From Onishia taeanensis (lineage in GTDB: Bacteria > Pseudomonadota > Gammaproteobacteria > Pseudomonadales > Halomonadaceae): a DNA stretch of 64,000 nucleotides. The stretch covers positions 62,001 through 126,000 of the forward strand of contig NZ_JABVXC010000008.1 in the NCBI RefSeq assembly GCF_013349955.1, read 5' to 3'. The notes under the pieces were generated by a model. It had not been told where the DNA came from, ran no database searches, and saw only the letters and a list, made by a program, of their open reading frames with translations. Below, piece after piece: positions 21,193 through 31,794 of this stretch. Each line of letters opens with the position of its first letter. Position 1 is the stretch's first letter. The translations under genes were made by a program, and so were the position numbers.

Positions 21193-21368
21193 GGGCGTCT
21201 CCTTGTCATTTCCCCAAGCATAGCGAAGCCGCCGCCCTACTGTCTGCGCCCTGCGGCTAACTCAGCCCAACCACCCGAGCAGGACCAGGCTCTGAGCGAA
21301 AAAATGAGCATTTTGATCGGACTCGCGCCCGAGCTGATTGTTAACGCCGTATGGTCGAGCGCAGCCAG

Positions 21369-21850
21369 TTTTCGGACAGGGCCTAGCCAAAGAAGCGCTG
21401 CCAGGCCAGCAATCCCCAAGTCATCCCGGCGATCATCAGCGCCAGCATCACGGCCGCCGAGCCGATATCCTTGGCCCGCCCGGAAAGCTCATGGCGTTCA
21501 GGCCCGATGCGGTCGACCACCGCCTCCACGGCGGTATTCAGCAGTTCGACGATCAACACCAGCAGGCAGCTGCCGATCAGCAAGATCCATTCAACGGGTG
21601 AGTGCCCAAGCCAGACCGCCAGCGGCACCATCACCAGGCAAAGCCCCAGTTCCTGACGGAAGGCGGCTTCGTTGTGAAAGGCGGCATTAAGGCCCTTGAT
21701 GGAGTAGCGGGTAGAATGGATCAGGTGGCGCCAGCCGGTGTGCCCAGGCTTCATCGAGTCGTTCCTGCGTATCGGAGGATAAGTGATGGCCATCGCCAGA
21801 GGTGGCCGTGATGGCGAGTGATCGCCGACTTTTTCGGACAGAGCCTAGCA
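21369..21850. repeat. 19-bp direct repeats flanking dgkA
   Basis: TTTTCGGACAGRGCCTAGC occurs at 21369-21387 and at 21832-21850, differing at one base. The left copy contains the dgkA stop codon. The copies bracket the gene almost exactly. They could mark an old duplication or insertion junction; no transposase or inverted repeat is visible. Confidence 0.65.
21383..21754 (-). CDS. dgkA: Diacylglycerol kinase
   Basis: This 123-residue membrane enzyme phosphorylates diacylglycerol released during membrane-derived oligosaccharide synthesis, recycling it to phosphatidate. The conserved NEAAFRQEL and the active-site helix ELLNTAVEAVVDRI are present, with three membrane helices. The ATG at 21754 follows AGGAACGACTCG; an ATG 39 bases upstream is less likely. 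It is transcribed on its own strand segment between glnE and the PBP4 gene. Confidence 0.94.
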   Translation of the reverse strand: MKPGHTGWRHLIHSTRYSIKGLNAAFHNEAAFRQELGLCLVMVPLAVWLGHSPVEWILLIGSCLLVLIVELLNTAVEAVVDRIGPERHELSGRAKDIGSAAVMLALMIAGMTWGLLAWQRFFG

Positions 21851-21878
21851 GCAGACGATGACAATCCCTGGAAATGCC

Positions 21879-23372
21879 TCAGTGGCTCAGGATCATCGAC
21901 TCAAGGTCATCGGCGAGCGGTTCAAGCACCTGCCGCCAGGCCAGGTAGGGCGTGCTGGCCGTGCCATTGACCAGCACCGAGAACACCCCCCAGCGACCGC
22001 TCTGGGTGCGAAAGTAGCCACCGGTAGAGCGCACCGAGAAGGGTTGGTTGAGCGTGCCCGTCTTGAGCATCACGTTTTCCTGGAAGGTGTCGCTGCCTCG
22101 GCGCAGGAAGCGCATGGCGCCGTTGGTGGGCGACTGCAGGCCGGCGATAAAGCTCGGGAACAGCGCCGGGCGCTGGTACATGCGTTCGAGCAGCACCGTA
22201 ACGCCGCGCGCCGTGGTGCGATTGCCGGTGGTCAGGCCGCTGCCGCTCTCTAGGGTCAGCGGGCCATGGCCGGGGATCGCCAGGGCGAAGGCCTCCACCG
22301 CATCGCCGGCTTGGGGGAGCGTCGCTCGGGACGAACCGACCAGATCGAGGGCCAGCACATCGGCCATGAAGTTGTTCGAGTAGTTGAGGGTGCGCTGCAA
22401 GAGCTCCTGCAGTGGCTTGCCCTGTACGGAAGCCAACTCAGTGGCTGCAGCCGGGGGCGCCGAGCTGACCACCCGTGCGCCACCGGTCACGGCGATGCCG
22501 GCCTGCTCGAGAAGCGATGCCAGGGTGCTGGCCGTCTGCTCGGCAGGATCGGAGCTGGCGCGGTAAACGTAGCGCGGCCCATCACCCATGGCGATGGCAC
22601 CCTCTAGCACCATGCGATCGCCTTGGGCGTCGGTCAGGCGCTCGGCTTCCAGGCGGGTTCGGCCATCGGCCCGGACGGTCTGGACCTGATTATCGAGACG
22701 CGTCAGCAGCGCGCCGCTCGAGCAGCTGGCAACATGGGCCGGCTCGCCAAGAACTGGCCCGGGGCGAACCACTAGGCACCAGCTGCCGTAATCGACGCCC
22801 GCCGCCGACAGAAGCGCGCTATAGGCGTTGGTACCTCGACGACGCGCCTCGCAGCGATCGGTGGTGATGCACTGTACCGGGCCATAGCGCCACTGATTGA
22901 TCTCGAGCGCCCCATCGACTCGAGTCACCCCCTGCTGACGCAGCTGCTGCACCAGCCGCCAGAGATCCTCCGAGACCAGCGCCGGATCACCGCCGCCCTC
23001 GAAGACCAGATCGCCTGACACCACACCATCGTTGGAAAGCGTGCCAGCTGTCACCAGCCGAGTGGTGAAGCGGTGCTGGGGCCCCCAACGATCGAGGGCC
23101 GCAGCGGCCATGTAGAGCTTGGAGACCGAGGCCGGCGACAGCTCGAGATCGGGCGTGATCTCGCCGAGCACCTCGCCGCTGTCGAGCAGACGCGCCTCGG
23201 CACCGATCAGAAAGCCCTGATCTTCCAAGGCGGAAAGGCGCTCGAAACCCGCCGCCGATGCCATCGGCGCCCCCAAAGCACAGCACAGCAGCACAACCAG
23301 CAATAAACGCAGCGACAAAGGAGGCATGGACAGTCCGACAGCAAAGGAAGCCGAGCAGGCCTCTGGTTTCAT
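21879..23372 (-). CDS. dacB: D-alanyl-D-alanine carboxypeptidase/endopeptidase (PBP4 family)
   Basis: This 497-residue periplasmic peptidase trims or cleaves peptidoglycan peptides. The penicillin-binding motifs are all present: SVSK with nucleophile Ser82, SNN at 332-334 and KTGT at 437-440, with the large inserted domain of the PBP4/S13 class between the first two. A signal peptide ends near APMASA (residue 40). The ATG at 23372 has AAGGCGAGCC upstream; an ATG at 23327 would give a more standard signal-peptide length, so the start is open. Cysteines in the inserted domain (CITTDRCEARR) may form disulfides. Confidence 0.92.
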   Translation of the reverse strand: MKPEACSASFAVGLSMPPLSLRLLLVVLLCCALGAPMASAAGFERLSALEDQGFLIGAEARLLDSGEVLGEITPDLELSPASVSKLYMAAAALDRWGPQHRFTTRLVTAGTLSNDGVVSGDLVFEGGGDPALVSEDLWRLVQQLRQQGVTRVDGALEINQWRYGPVQCITTDRCEARRRGTNAYSALLSAAGVDYGSWCLVVRPGPVLGEPAHVASCSSGALLTRLDNQVQTVRADGRTRLEAERLTDAQGDRMVLEGAIAMGDGPRYVYRASSDPAEQTASTLASLLEQAGIAVTGGARVVSSAPPAAATELASVQGKPLQELLQRTLNYSNNFMADVLALDLVGSSRATLPQAGDAVEAFALAIPGHGPLTLESGSGLTTGNRTTARGVTVLLERMYQRPALFPSFIAGLQSPTNGAMRFLRRGSDTFQENVMLKTGTLNQPFSVRSTGGYFRTQSGRWGVFSVLVNGTASTPYLAWRQVLEPLADDLESMILSH

Positions 23373-23428
23373 GGCTCGCCTTATTGGGCGAGATCGTATG
23401 GCGAAATAGCGTTGGACCGCTTCGTGCG

Positions 23429-23524
23429 AGGCGGCATCGGGCCTCGATAAAGAGGCGGCATCGGGCCTCGATAAAGAGGCGGCACCGGGCCTCGATAAAG
23501 AGGCGGCATCGGGCCTCGATAAAG
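23429..23524. repeat. 24-bp tandem repeat, four copies
   Basis: Four head-to-tail copies of a 24-bp unit (AGGCGGCATCGGGCCTCGAT followed by AAAG) lie between the PBP4 gene and the SMR gene; one base differs in the third copy. The array ends 16 bp before the SMR stop. There are no spacers, so it is not a CRISPR array. The phase is a multiple of three, but no gene covers it. Confidence 0.9.
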
Positions 23525-23539
23525 AGACGTGTACCGGCC

Positions 23540-23869
23540 TCAGTGAGACGCCACGCTGGAAAATACCTGAATCACCACCACGCCGCCAATGATCATCCCT
23601 AGCCCCAATACCGCCGGCAGGTCGGGGCGCTCACCATAGACCAAGATGCCGATCAAGGTGACCAGCACGATGCCGAGCCCCGCCCAGAAGGCATAGGCGA
23701 TCCCCACCGGCAGGGTGCGCAGCGCCAGCGACAGTAAATAGAAGGCGAGCCCATAGCAGACGACCACCAGTACACTCGGCCAAAACCGCGAGAACTCCTC
23801 GGACGCTTTGAGAGCGGTGGTGCCAACGACTTCGGCAATGATGGCCAACGCCAGGAATACATAGGTCAT
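23540..23869 (-). CDS. Small multidrug resistance (SMR) efflux protein
   Basis: This 109-residue, four-helix protein belongs to the EmrE/SugE/MdtIJ family of proton-coupled efflux pumps for cationic compounds. The essential membrane glutamate is present as Glu13 (ALAIIAEVVGTTALK), and the conserved YAFWAGLG and YGERP motifs are seen. Its start overlaps the stop of the PACE gene by four bases (ATGA), so the two are co-translated. Substrates are likely quaternary cations, guanidinium-like or polyamine compounds. Confidence 0.93.
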   Translation of the reverse strand: MTYVFLALAIIAEVVGTTALKASEEFSRFWPSVLVVVCYGLAFYLLSLALRTLPVGIAYAFWAGLGIVLVTLIGILVYGERPDLPAVLGLGMIIGGVVVIQVFSSVASH

Positions 23870-24285
23870 GAGCTACCTCCCCGCGCCAGGTGACGGCGCA
23901 CCGCTCGATCAAAAAGGGTATTGAAAATCAGGCCGTAAGCCAGGAAAAAAAGCACGTAACCGATATCGAGCCACAGAGCCTCGACAAATCCGATCGCGAG
24001 CCACCAGGCCACGCCGGGTAGCGTCAACGCGACAAGTCCGATCTCGAGCCCCAGGGCCTGGGCGAGACGCTGCAGAAAGCTGCGCTTCCGGCTTGGCACC
24101 CAGTGATCGAAGATGCGGTTCCAGATCAGATTCCAGAGCATCGCCATGGTGGCCATTGCGACCCCCAGCGCCCCCAACTGCCCCATGCCATGGCCGCTGA
24201 AAACGTTGGCAAGCGGAGTCACCACCATAAGGCCACCGGCCTCGAACAGCGCGCTGTGCAGGAGCCTTTCCTTTACCGAACGCAT
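23866..24285 (-). CDS. PACE-family proton-coupled efflux protein (AceI-like)
   Basis: This 139-residue protein has the two bacterial-transmembrane-pair repeats of the PACE family: RLLHSALFEAGGLMVVTPLA with the conserved membrane glutamate in the first helix, and a matching second repeat (ALGLEIGLVALTLPGVAWWL). Characterised members export chlorhexidine and short diamines such as cadaverine. The ATG at 24285 has GGAGGGGGC before it. A LysR gene is divergent, as is common for PACE genes. Coupling to an SMR gene suggests a shared cationic substrate. Confidence 0.9.
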   Translation of the reverse strand: MRSVKERLLHSALFEAGGLMVVTPLANVFSGHGMGQLGALGVAMATMAMLWNLIWNRIFDHWVPSRKRSFLQRLAQALGLEIGLVALTLPGVAWWLAIGFVEALWLDIGYVLFFLAYGLIFNTLFDRAVRRHLARGGSS

Positions 24286-24410
24286 GCCCCCTCCAATGAG
24301 ACCTTCTCGCATCGAGATGTCCGAGCCATGAAGCTTGTGACCGATGCAACGGTGAACACGACGACGAATACCTAAAAACTTCCGGCCATTCTAACCACAG
24401 GAGAGATAGC

Positions 24411-24444
24411 ATCTAGTTAGATTCCATCTGATATCCTGATAGAT
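24411..24444. promoter_or_regulatory. Candidate LysR operator in the PACE/LysR divergent region
   Basis: ATCTA-GT-TAGAT (24411-24422) is a perfect dyad, and a second ATCT...AGAT dyad spans 24426-24444 with LysR-type spacing (T-N11-A). The region is AT-rich compared with its surroundings, as expected of a promoter region. Confidence 0.5.
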
Positions 24445-24489
24445 TAGCCAATCGATCTGCTGCCACTCCCCGTTTCGCAGGAGACCTCT

Positions 24490-25383
24490 ATGCGCTGGAC
24501 ACTGGATCAGTTGGAATGCCTGACCGCCGCCGCCGAGCAGGGCTCGTTTTCTGCCGCGGCGCGCCGACTGGGGCGCGCCCAGTCGGCAATCAGCACCGCC
24601 ATCGGCCACCTGGAGGACGACCTGGGCTGCATGCTCTTCGACCGCCAGGGACGCCTGCCGCAGTTGACCCCTGCCGGCGAGGCCGTGCTGCACGAGGCCC
24701 GGGCGGTGCTGCACCAGTGCCAGCGACTGGATGCCAGGGCCCGAGCCATCGCCGAGGGTGAGGAAGCAAGCCTGGTCATGGCCATCGACGAAGCCCTGGT
24801 CGAAATGCCGCCGGTGGATTCCACCCTCGAGGCGCTGGCCCATCGCTACCCGGCACTGCAGCTGACGTTGCTCTACGGCGCCCAGGGCGACATCGCCGGC
24901 TGGGTCGAGGACCGCACCGCCGACATCGGAATTCTGCTCAGTCAGCAGGCCCGCGGCCCGCTATTGGAAGGACAGCGCATCGCTCACCTTAAGCAGCTAC
25001 TGGTGGTCGCCCAGGACCACCCGCTGGCCAAGCTGCCGGCGCCGGATCTCTCTGATTTGGCAAGCCATCGTCAGCTGGTGATCGCCTCGCGTACCGGTAG
25101 CGCAGGGAGACAGGTCATCAGCGCGAGATTCTGGCGCCTGAACAGCTTCTACTCGATGGCGGAACTGGCCACGCGCGGCCTAGGCTGGGCGCTGGTGCCG
25201 CAGCATATCGCCAGCTACCCGCCCTTTCGCGATCACCTGACTACCTTGACTGGTGAGGCGCTTGGGGTAGCGCCACGCATCGAGGTGGAAATGATCGCCC
25301 GCCGCGACAGTGCTCAGGGACCGGTGGCGCGCTGGCTTCGTCAATCGCTGGGCCAGGGGTTTCGCGGTCGCCAGGAGCGCTAA
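24490..25383 (+). CDS. LysR-family regulator, probable controller of the PACE-SMR pair
   Basis: This 297-residue regulator starts with a standard LysR helix-turn-helix (LDQLECLTAAAEQGSFSAAA, then RAQSAISTAIGHLE). The effector domain follows from about residue 90. It is divergent from the PACE gene over a 204-bp region with dyad sites, the usual arrangement for a LysR regulator and its target. The inducer may be the exported cation or diamine; this is inference from family behaviour. Confidence 0.88.
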   Translation: MRWTLDQLECLTAAAEQGSFSAAARRLGRAQSAISTAIGHLEDDLGCMLFDRQGRLPQLTPAGEAVLHEARAVLHQCQRLDARARAIAEGEEASLVMAIDEALVEMPPVDSTLEALAHRYPALQLTLLYGAQGDIAGWVEDRTADIGILLSQQARGPLLEGQRIAHLKQLLVVAQDHPLAKLPAPDLSDLASHRQLVIASRTGSAGRQVISARFWRLNSFYSMAELATRGLGWALVPQHIASYPPFRDHLTTLTGEALGVAPRIEVEMIARRDSAQGPVARWLRQSLGQGFRGRQER

Positions 25384-25395
25384 ATCAGTGGCACT

Positions 25396-26082
25396 TCAGG
25401 GTGTGGGCAGCAGTTCGGGAGCCGGCGGCAGGTCGACCTGAAGCCGCCAAAGCGACTGTCCACTGGCGTGATACTTGCGCTCGAACGGCGTCAGAAAGTC
25501 ACCGCCCGGCCGATAAATCTCGGCGTGCACGACCTCACCGGTGGCCTGCTGGATGGCCAGCGCGAACTCCTCGACGTATAGCCGCCAGTTGGAGCGCAGC
25601 TCGAACCGTCCGCCGAGGGCGAGAATGGCCGGAAACACCGGATGACCGTGCCAGCGCATCTTGAGGTGGGCGGCCTTCGGGTAGGGGTTCGGGTAGAGCA
25701 AGTAATGGCGGGCCGGCTGCCATCCCGATGCCAGCGCCAGTCGCCAGAAGTCCACCAGGTCGGCCCGCACCAACAGTGCGTTGTCCGGGAGTTCGCCATG
25801 ATCCCGGGACAGCCGGTCGGCGCTGCGATCGACACCGATCACTACATGGCCAGGAAAATATTCGGCCAGTTGACGAGTCGAGAGTCCAACGCCACAGCCT
25901 GCATCGAGAATCAGCGGTTGATCTCGCGCTGAGCGCCATGCGTCGGCCTCGGCGAAAGCGCTGCGCGTGTGCTCGGCAATCGGCTTCTTGAGCGGATGGG
26001 CAAGCGCCCGGGAAACGCGTCGGGCAAGTTCCTGATGAGGGCCAGGCTGATTGGTAACGATGGCTCGAGAATTGGCGTGCAT
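25396..26082 (-). CDS. TrmB-like SAM-dependent methyltransferase
   Basis: This 228-residue protein resembles tRNA (guanine-N7)-methyltransferase. The SAM-binding motif LDAGCGVGLST, VIGVDRSADRL and the substrate-side motif are visible, but the usual F-P-D-P-W-P-K is YPNPYPK here, and the C-terminal TxFE region appears as LTPFERKYH. It may be a divergent TrmB or a paralogue with another RNA substrate; whether the genome has a second trmB decides this. It ends 13 bp from the convergent LysR gene. Confidence 0.75.
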   Translation of the reverse strand: MHANSRAIVTNQPGPHQELARRVSRALAHPLKKPIAEHTRSAFAEADAWRSARDQPLILDAGCGVGLSTRQLAEYFPGHVVIGVDRSADRLSRDHGELPDNALLVRADLVDFWRLALASGWQPARHYLLYPNPYPKAAHLKMRWHGHPVFPAILALGGRFELRSNWRLYVEEFALAIQQATGEVVHAEIYRPGGDFLTPFERKYHASGQSLWRLQVDLPPAPELLPTP

Positions 26083-26298
26083 GGGCGTCCGGTGGCCGGG
26101 TAAAGAAAGGAGCCCGCTATTCTAGCAGGGCCGGTCGGCCAGGCGCAGATTCAAACATCTGTTCATGACAAGAAGATGAAAACCACCGCCTGCGGGGCCA
26201 AGGCCCGCATGACGGGGTAGCGACCACAGTGATATTATCGACTGCAAATGAAGGAAACATGAGCGCCCAGGCGCCATCAGCACAATGAGGTAAGCGGC

Positions 26299-29041
<2,743 letters not shown>

Positions 29042-29072
29042 ACGGGCATAAGTTTCCTTAGCCAAGTATCAG

Positions 29073-29109
29073 CGCCCCACCATGGGGGAATTCACTCGTG
29101 GGGCGTTTA
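29073..29109 (+). terminator. Terminator after the ferredoxin gene
   Basis: CGCCCCAC (29073-29080) pairs with GTGGGGCG (29098-29105), followed by TTTA. It separates the coaD-ferredoxin transcript from the convergent gene at 29140. Confidence 0.7.
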
Positions 29110-29139
29110 TGTCTTCGGCTGGCTAATCATGGGATGAAA

Positions 29140-29472
29140 TTAAAACTCGTCGCCACGCCTGCTGACGCTGCACCCCAGACAACGCCGGAAAGTCGCCTCG
29201 GCAGGCGTTTTGATCAGCGTGTCGGCCGCTTCGCCGACGTTGCCACCCAGCGCCGAGAACGGCAATGTCACTAGGAATATTGCCGTACCACCTACCGTTG
29301 CCACAGCCAGCAGCGGCCGAGCCACCAGCGCATCCGCGACCATTGCCCCGCCGCTAGGCCCTTCCTCCAGGCCAGACTCTGCTGCTAAAGCCGGACCGCT
29401 TGCCAGCCCGCTACCGAACATGATGGCCAGAGCCATCATCATGCTTACTACCACCGAACTCATCCTGACCAT
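29140..29472 (-). CDS. Exported hypothetical protein
   Basis: This 110-residue protein has an N-terminal signal peptide (hydrophobic run ending PALA, about residue 30), a second hydrophobic segment at about 50-75 (LLAVATVGGTAIFLVTLPFS), and a C-terminal GNVGEAADTLIKTPAEATFR region. Two cysteines (RRCLGC) lie near the end. Similar proteins are common but unassigned in gammaproteobacteria. The ATG at 29472 follows GGGAGCAAGAAA. Confidence 0.75.
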   Translation of the reverse strand: MVRMSSVVVSMMMALAIMFGSGLASGPALAAESGLEEGPSGGAMVADALVARPLLAVATVGGTAIFLVTLPFSALGGNVGEAADTLIKTPAEATFRRCLGCSVSRRGDEF

Positions 29473-29644
29473 TTTCTTGCTCCCTGGCTCATGCGCTTTG
29501 CTTCTTTTGCATTAGATACTGCATGCCTCACTATAGCCTGTCAGCACTTCCTTATGTTGCAATGCAAACTCAGTTTGTAAAGCCTATTTACACGACAACT
29601 ATCCCCCTAAGAACACTTCCTCATTACACGCTAAGGAGAGCTGT

Positions 29645-30256
29645 ATGAAACGTTTCATCGCCACTACCGCGCTGGCCACGCTGGTCGCCTCCCCCGTCTT
29701 TGCCCAGAGCAACCAGTACAATCCGGCCGAAGGGCCTTATCTCGGGGCAGGCATCGGTCAGGCCAAAGTGGATAACGATACCCTCGACTCGCTCGAACAA
29801 GCTGGCGCCAATACTGACGATAGCGATACAGCCACTAAATTATTTGCTGGCTACCGCTTCAACCCCAATTTCGCCGTGGAAGCCAGCTATCTGGACTTTG
29901 GCGATTCGACTGCGAGTGCTTCAAGCGGCAGCGACAGTGCCAACCTCAAGCTCGGAATCGATGGCTTCGGGGCCGCCTTGGTCGGTCGTCTGCCGATCCA
30001 AGGGGGACTCAGCATTCATGGCAAGCTGGGCATGATTGCCTGGGATGCCGATCTAAGCGGCAATGCTGTCATCAATGGTCAGCTGTACCAAGATTCTGCC
30101 GGCGAAGACGGCACCGATCCTTTCTACGGTGTTGGCGCCGAGTACGTGATCGATCGTGTCATGATTCGCGGCGAATACGAGCGCTATGACCTCAGCAATA
30201 ATGGCGAGGACTACACCATCGACCTGGCCTCGGTCAGCCTGGGCTACCGCTTCTAA
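29645..30256 (+). CDS. Outer-membrane beta-barrel protein (OmpA-like/porin family)
   Basis: This 203-residue protein has a signal peptide (MKRFIATTALATLVASPVFA, cleaved after residue 20) and alternating polar/hydrophobic strands of an eight-stranded barrel: YLGAGIGQAKV, TKLFAGYRFNPNFAVEASYL, RGEYERYDL. It ends in phenylalanine (SLGYRF), the sorting signal for BamA. No peptidoglycan-binding OmpA domain is present. The function is not evident; it may be a small porin or adhesin-type barrel. It is monocistronic, with its own terminator. Confidence 0.88.
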   Translation: MKRFIATTALATLVASPVFAQSNQYNPAEGPYLGAGIGQAKVDNDTLDSLEQAGANTDDSDTATKLFAGYRFNPNFAVEASYLDFGDSTASASSGSDSANLKLGIDGFGAALVGRLPIQGGLSIHGKLGMIAWDADLSGNAVINGQLYQDSAGEDGTDPFYGVGAEYVIDRVMIRGEYERYDLSNNGEDYTIDLASVSLGYRF

Positions 30257-30278
30257 GGCAAGCGCCTACCGATCCTGC

Positions 30279-30309
30279 ACACAGCCCCGCGCCATGGGGC
30301 TGTGTCGTT
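30279..30309 (+). terminator. Terminator after the beta-barrel gene
   Basis: ACACAGCCCC (30279-30288) pairs perfectly with GGGGCTGTGT (30296-30305) around a 7-base loop, followed by CGTTTCC. Confidence 0.75.
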
Positions 30310-30375
30310 TCCGGGCTGTGCCTCCGGAACGCCTAGGGTATCCTGCCGACCCACTGGCTCGATCGAGGAAACGGT

Positions 30376-31710
30376 TTGTCCACTCAACGCACCGCTGCGC
30401 CGCGCATCTGGCCCCTGGCCTGGCCGATCATCCTCTCCAATATCACCGTCCCGTTGCTGGGGCTGGTCGATACCGCGGTGGTCGGCCACCTGCCGGACTC
30501 CCGCTATCTGGCGGCGGTGACGCTGGGCGCTACCCTGTTCAGCTTCCTTTACTGGGGCTTTGGTTTCCTGCGCATGGGCACCACCGGCATGACCTCCCAG
30601 GCGGTCGGCCGGGAAGACGATACCGAGGTGCGCACCCTGCTCGGCCAGTCGCTGGTGATGGCCGCCGTGATCGGCGCCGGGCTGATTCTGTTCTCGACGC
30701 CGCTGATCGAGCTGGGCCTCATGCTGCTCGACGGCAGCGATGAGGCCACCGCCCTCGCCCACGAATATGCCGGCATTCGTATCCTCTCCGCGCCAGCGGT
30801 GCTTGCCAACTACGCGATTCTCGGCTGGTTTCTCGGCCAGCAGAATTCCCGGGTCACCCTGATCCTGATGGTACTGACCAACAGCGTAAATATCGCCCTC
30901 GATCTATGGTTCGTGGTGGGGCTAGGCATGACCAGCGACGGCGTGGCCTGGGCCACGGTGATCGCCGACTACACGGCGCTGACCGCGGGCCTGTGGCTGG
31001 TGAGACGCCAGCTTGGCGTCTTGGGCGGGCAACTCGACCGTGCGCGGCTGATCGCCCTCAATGCCTATCAAGCGCTGTTCGCGGTCAATGCTCAGCTGTT
31101 CCTGCGCACCCTGGGCCTGCTGTTCGCGATGGCGTTCTTTACCGCCCAGGGCGCCAGCCAGGGAGATACCGTGCTGGCGGCCAATGCGGTCCTCTTGCAG
31201 TTCATCATGCTCACCTCCTACGGCCTGGATGGCTTCGCCCATGCCGCCGAGGCGCTGACCGGCCGTGCCGTGGGCCGGGCGCGTTGGGACGAGTTCGCCG
31301 CCGCGGTACGCAGCGCCGGGGGCTTCTCGCTGGCCATCGCCGCCGCGGCCATGCTGGCTTTCGCGCTGGGCGGCGAGGCTCTGGTCGCACTCCTCACCGA
31401 CCTGCCCGAGGTGCGCGCCACGGCGGCCACCTACCTGCCCTGGATGGTGCTGATGCCGTTGCTCGCGGTATGGAGCTATCTGCTGGATGGCGTCTTCATC
31501 GGCGCCACCGCCACCCGCGAGATGCGTAACAGCATCTTCGTCGGGCTCGCTGTCTACCTGCCGCTGTGGTGGCTCACCCAGCCAATGGGCAATCACGGGC
31601 TATGGCTCGCCTTCAGTGCCTTCATGCTGGTGCGCTCGGCCACGCTGGGCGCCTACTACCTCCATTACCGGCGCCATGTATGGATCGCCGGGGGCGACCA
31701 TGGTCGATAG
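30376..31710 (+). CDS. MATE-family efflux transporter (DinF-like)
   Basis: This 444-residue integral membrane protein has twelve predicted helices and the MATE pattern (PLAWPIILSNITVPLLGLVD, TTGMTSQAVGRED). DinF-type members export organic cations or other toxic compounds using sodium or proton gradients. The start is TTG with GAGGA six bases before it; no suitable ATG is close by. It is probably monocistronic, since a new ribosome-binding region and 84-bp gap precede the next gene. Confidence 0.9.
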   Translation: MSTQRTAAPRIWPLAWPIILSNITVPLLGLVDTAVVGHLPDSRYLAAVTLGATLFSFLYWGFGFLRMGTTGMTSQAVGREDDTEVRTLLGQSLVMAAVIGAGLILFSTPLIELGLMLLDGSDEATALAHEYAGIRILSAPAVLANYAILGWFLGQQNSRVTLILMVLTNSVNIALDLWFVVGLGMTSDGVAWATVIADYTALTAGLWLVRRQLGVLGGQLDRARLIALNAYQALFAVNAQLFLRTLGLLFAMAFFTAQGASQGDTVLAANAVLLQFIMLTSYGLDGFAHAAEALTGRAVGRARWDEFAAAVRSAGGFSLAIAAAAMLAFALGGEALVALLTDLPEVRATAATYLPWMVLMPLLAVWSYLLDGVFIGATATREMRNSIFVGLAVYLPLWWLTQPMGNHGLWLAFSAFMLVRSATLGAYYLHYRRHVWIAGGDHGR

Positions 31711-31794
31711 TCGTTTCACGGCACAATCCGCTAACGTGGTGGGTCGGATATTCGTCATTCGCTGACTTCACTCATACACGAGAAGACCACGATC

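Noticed and set aside
23429..23524. Repeat array considered as a CRISPR
   Set aside because: The units are head to tail without spacers and no cas gene is present.
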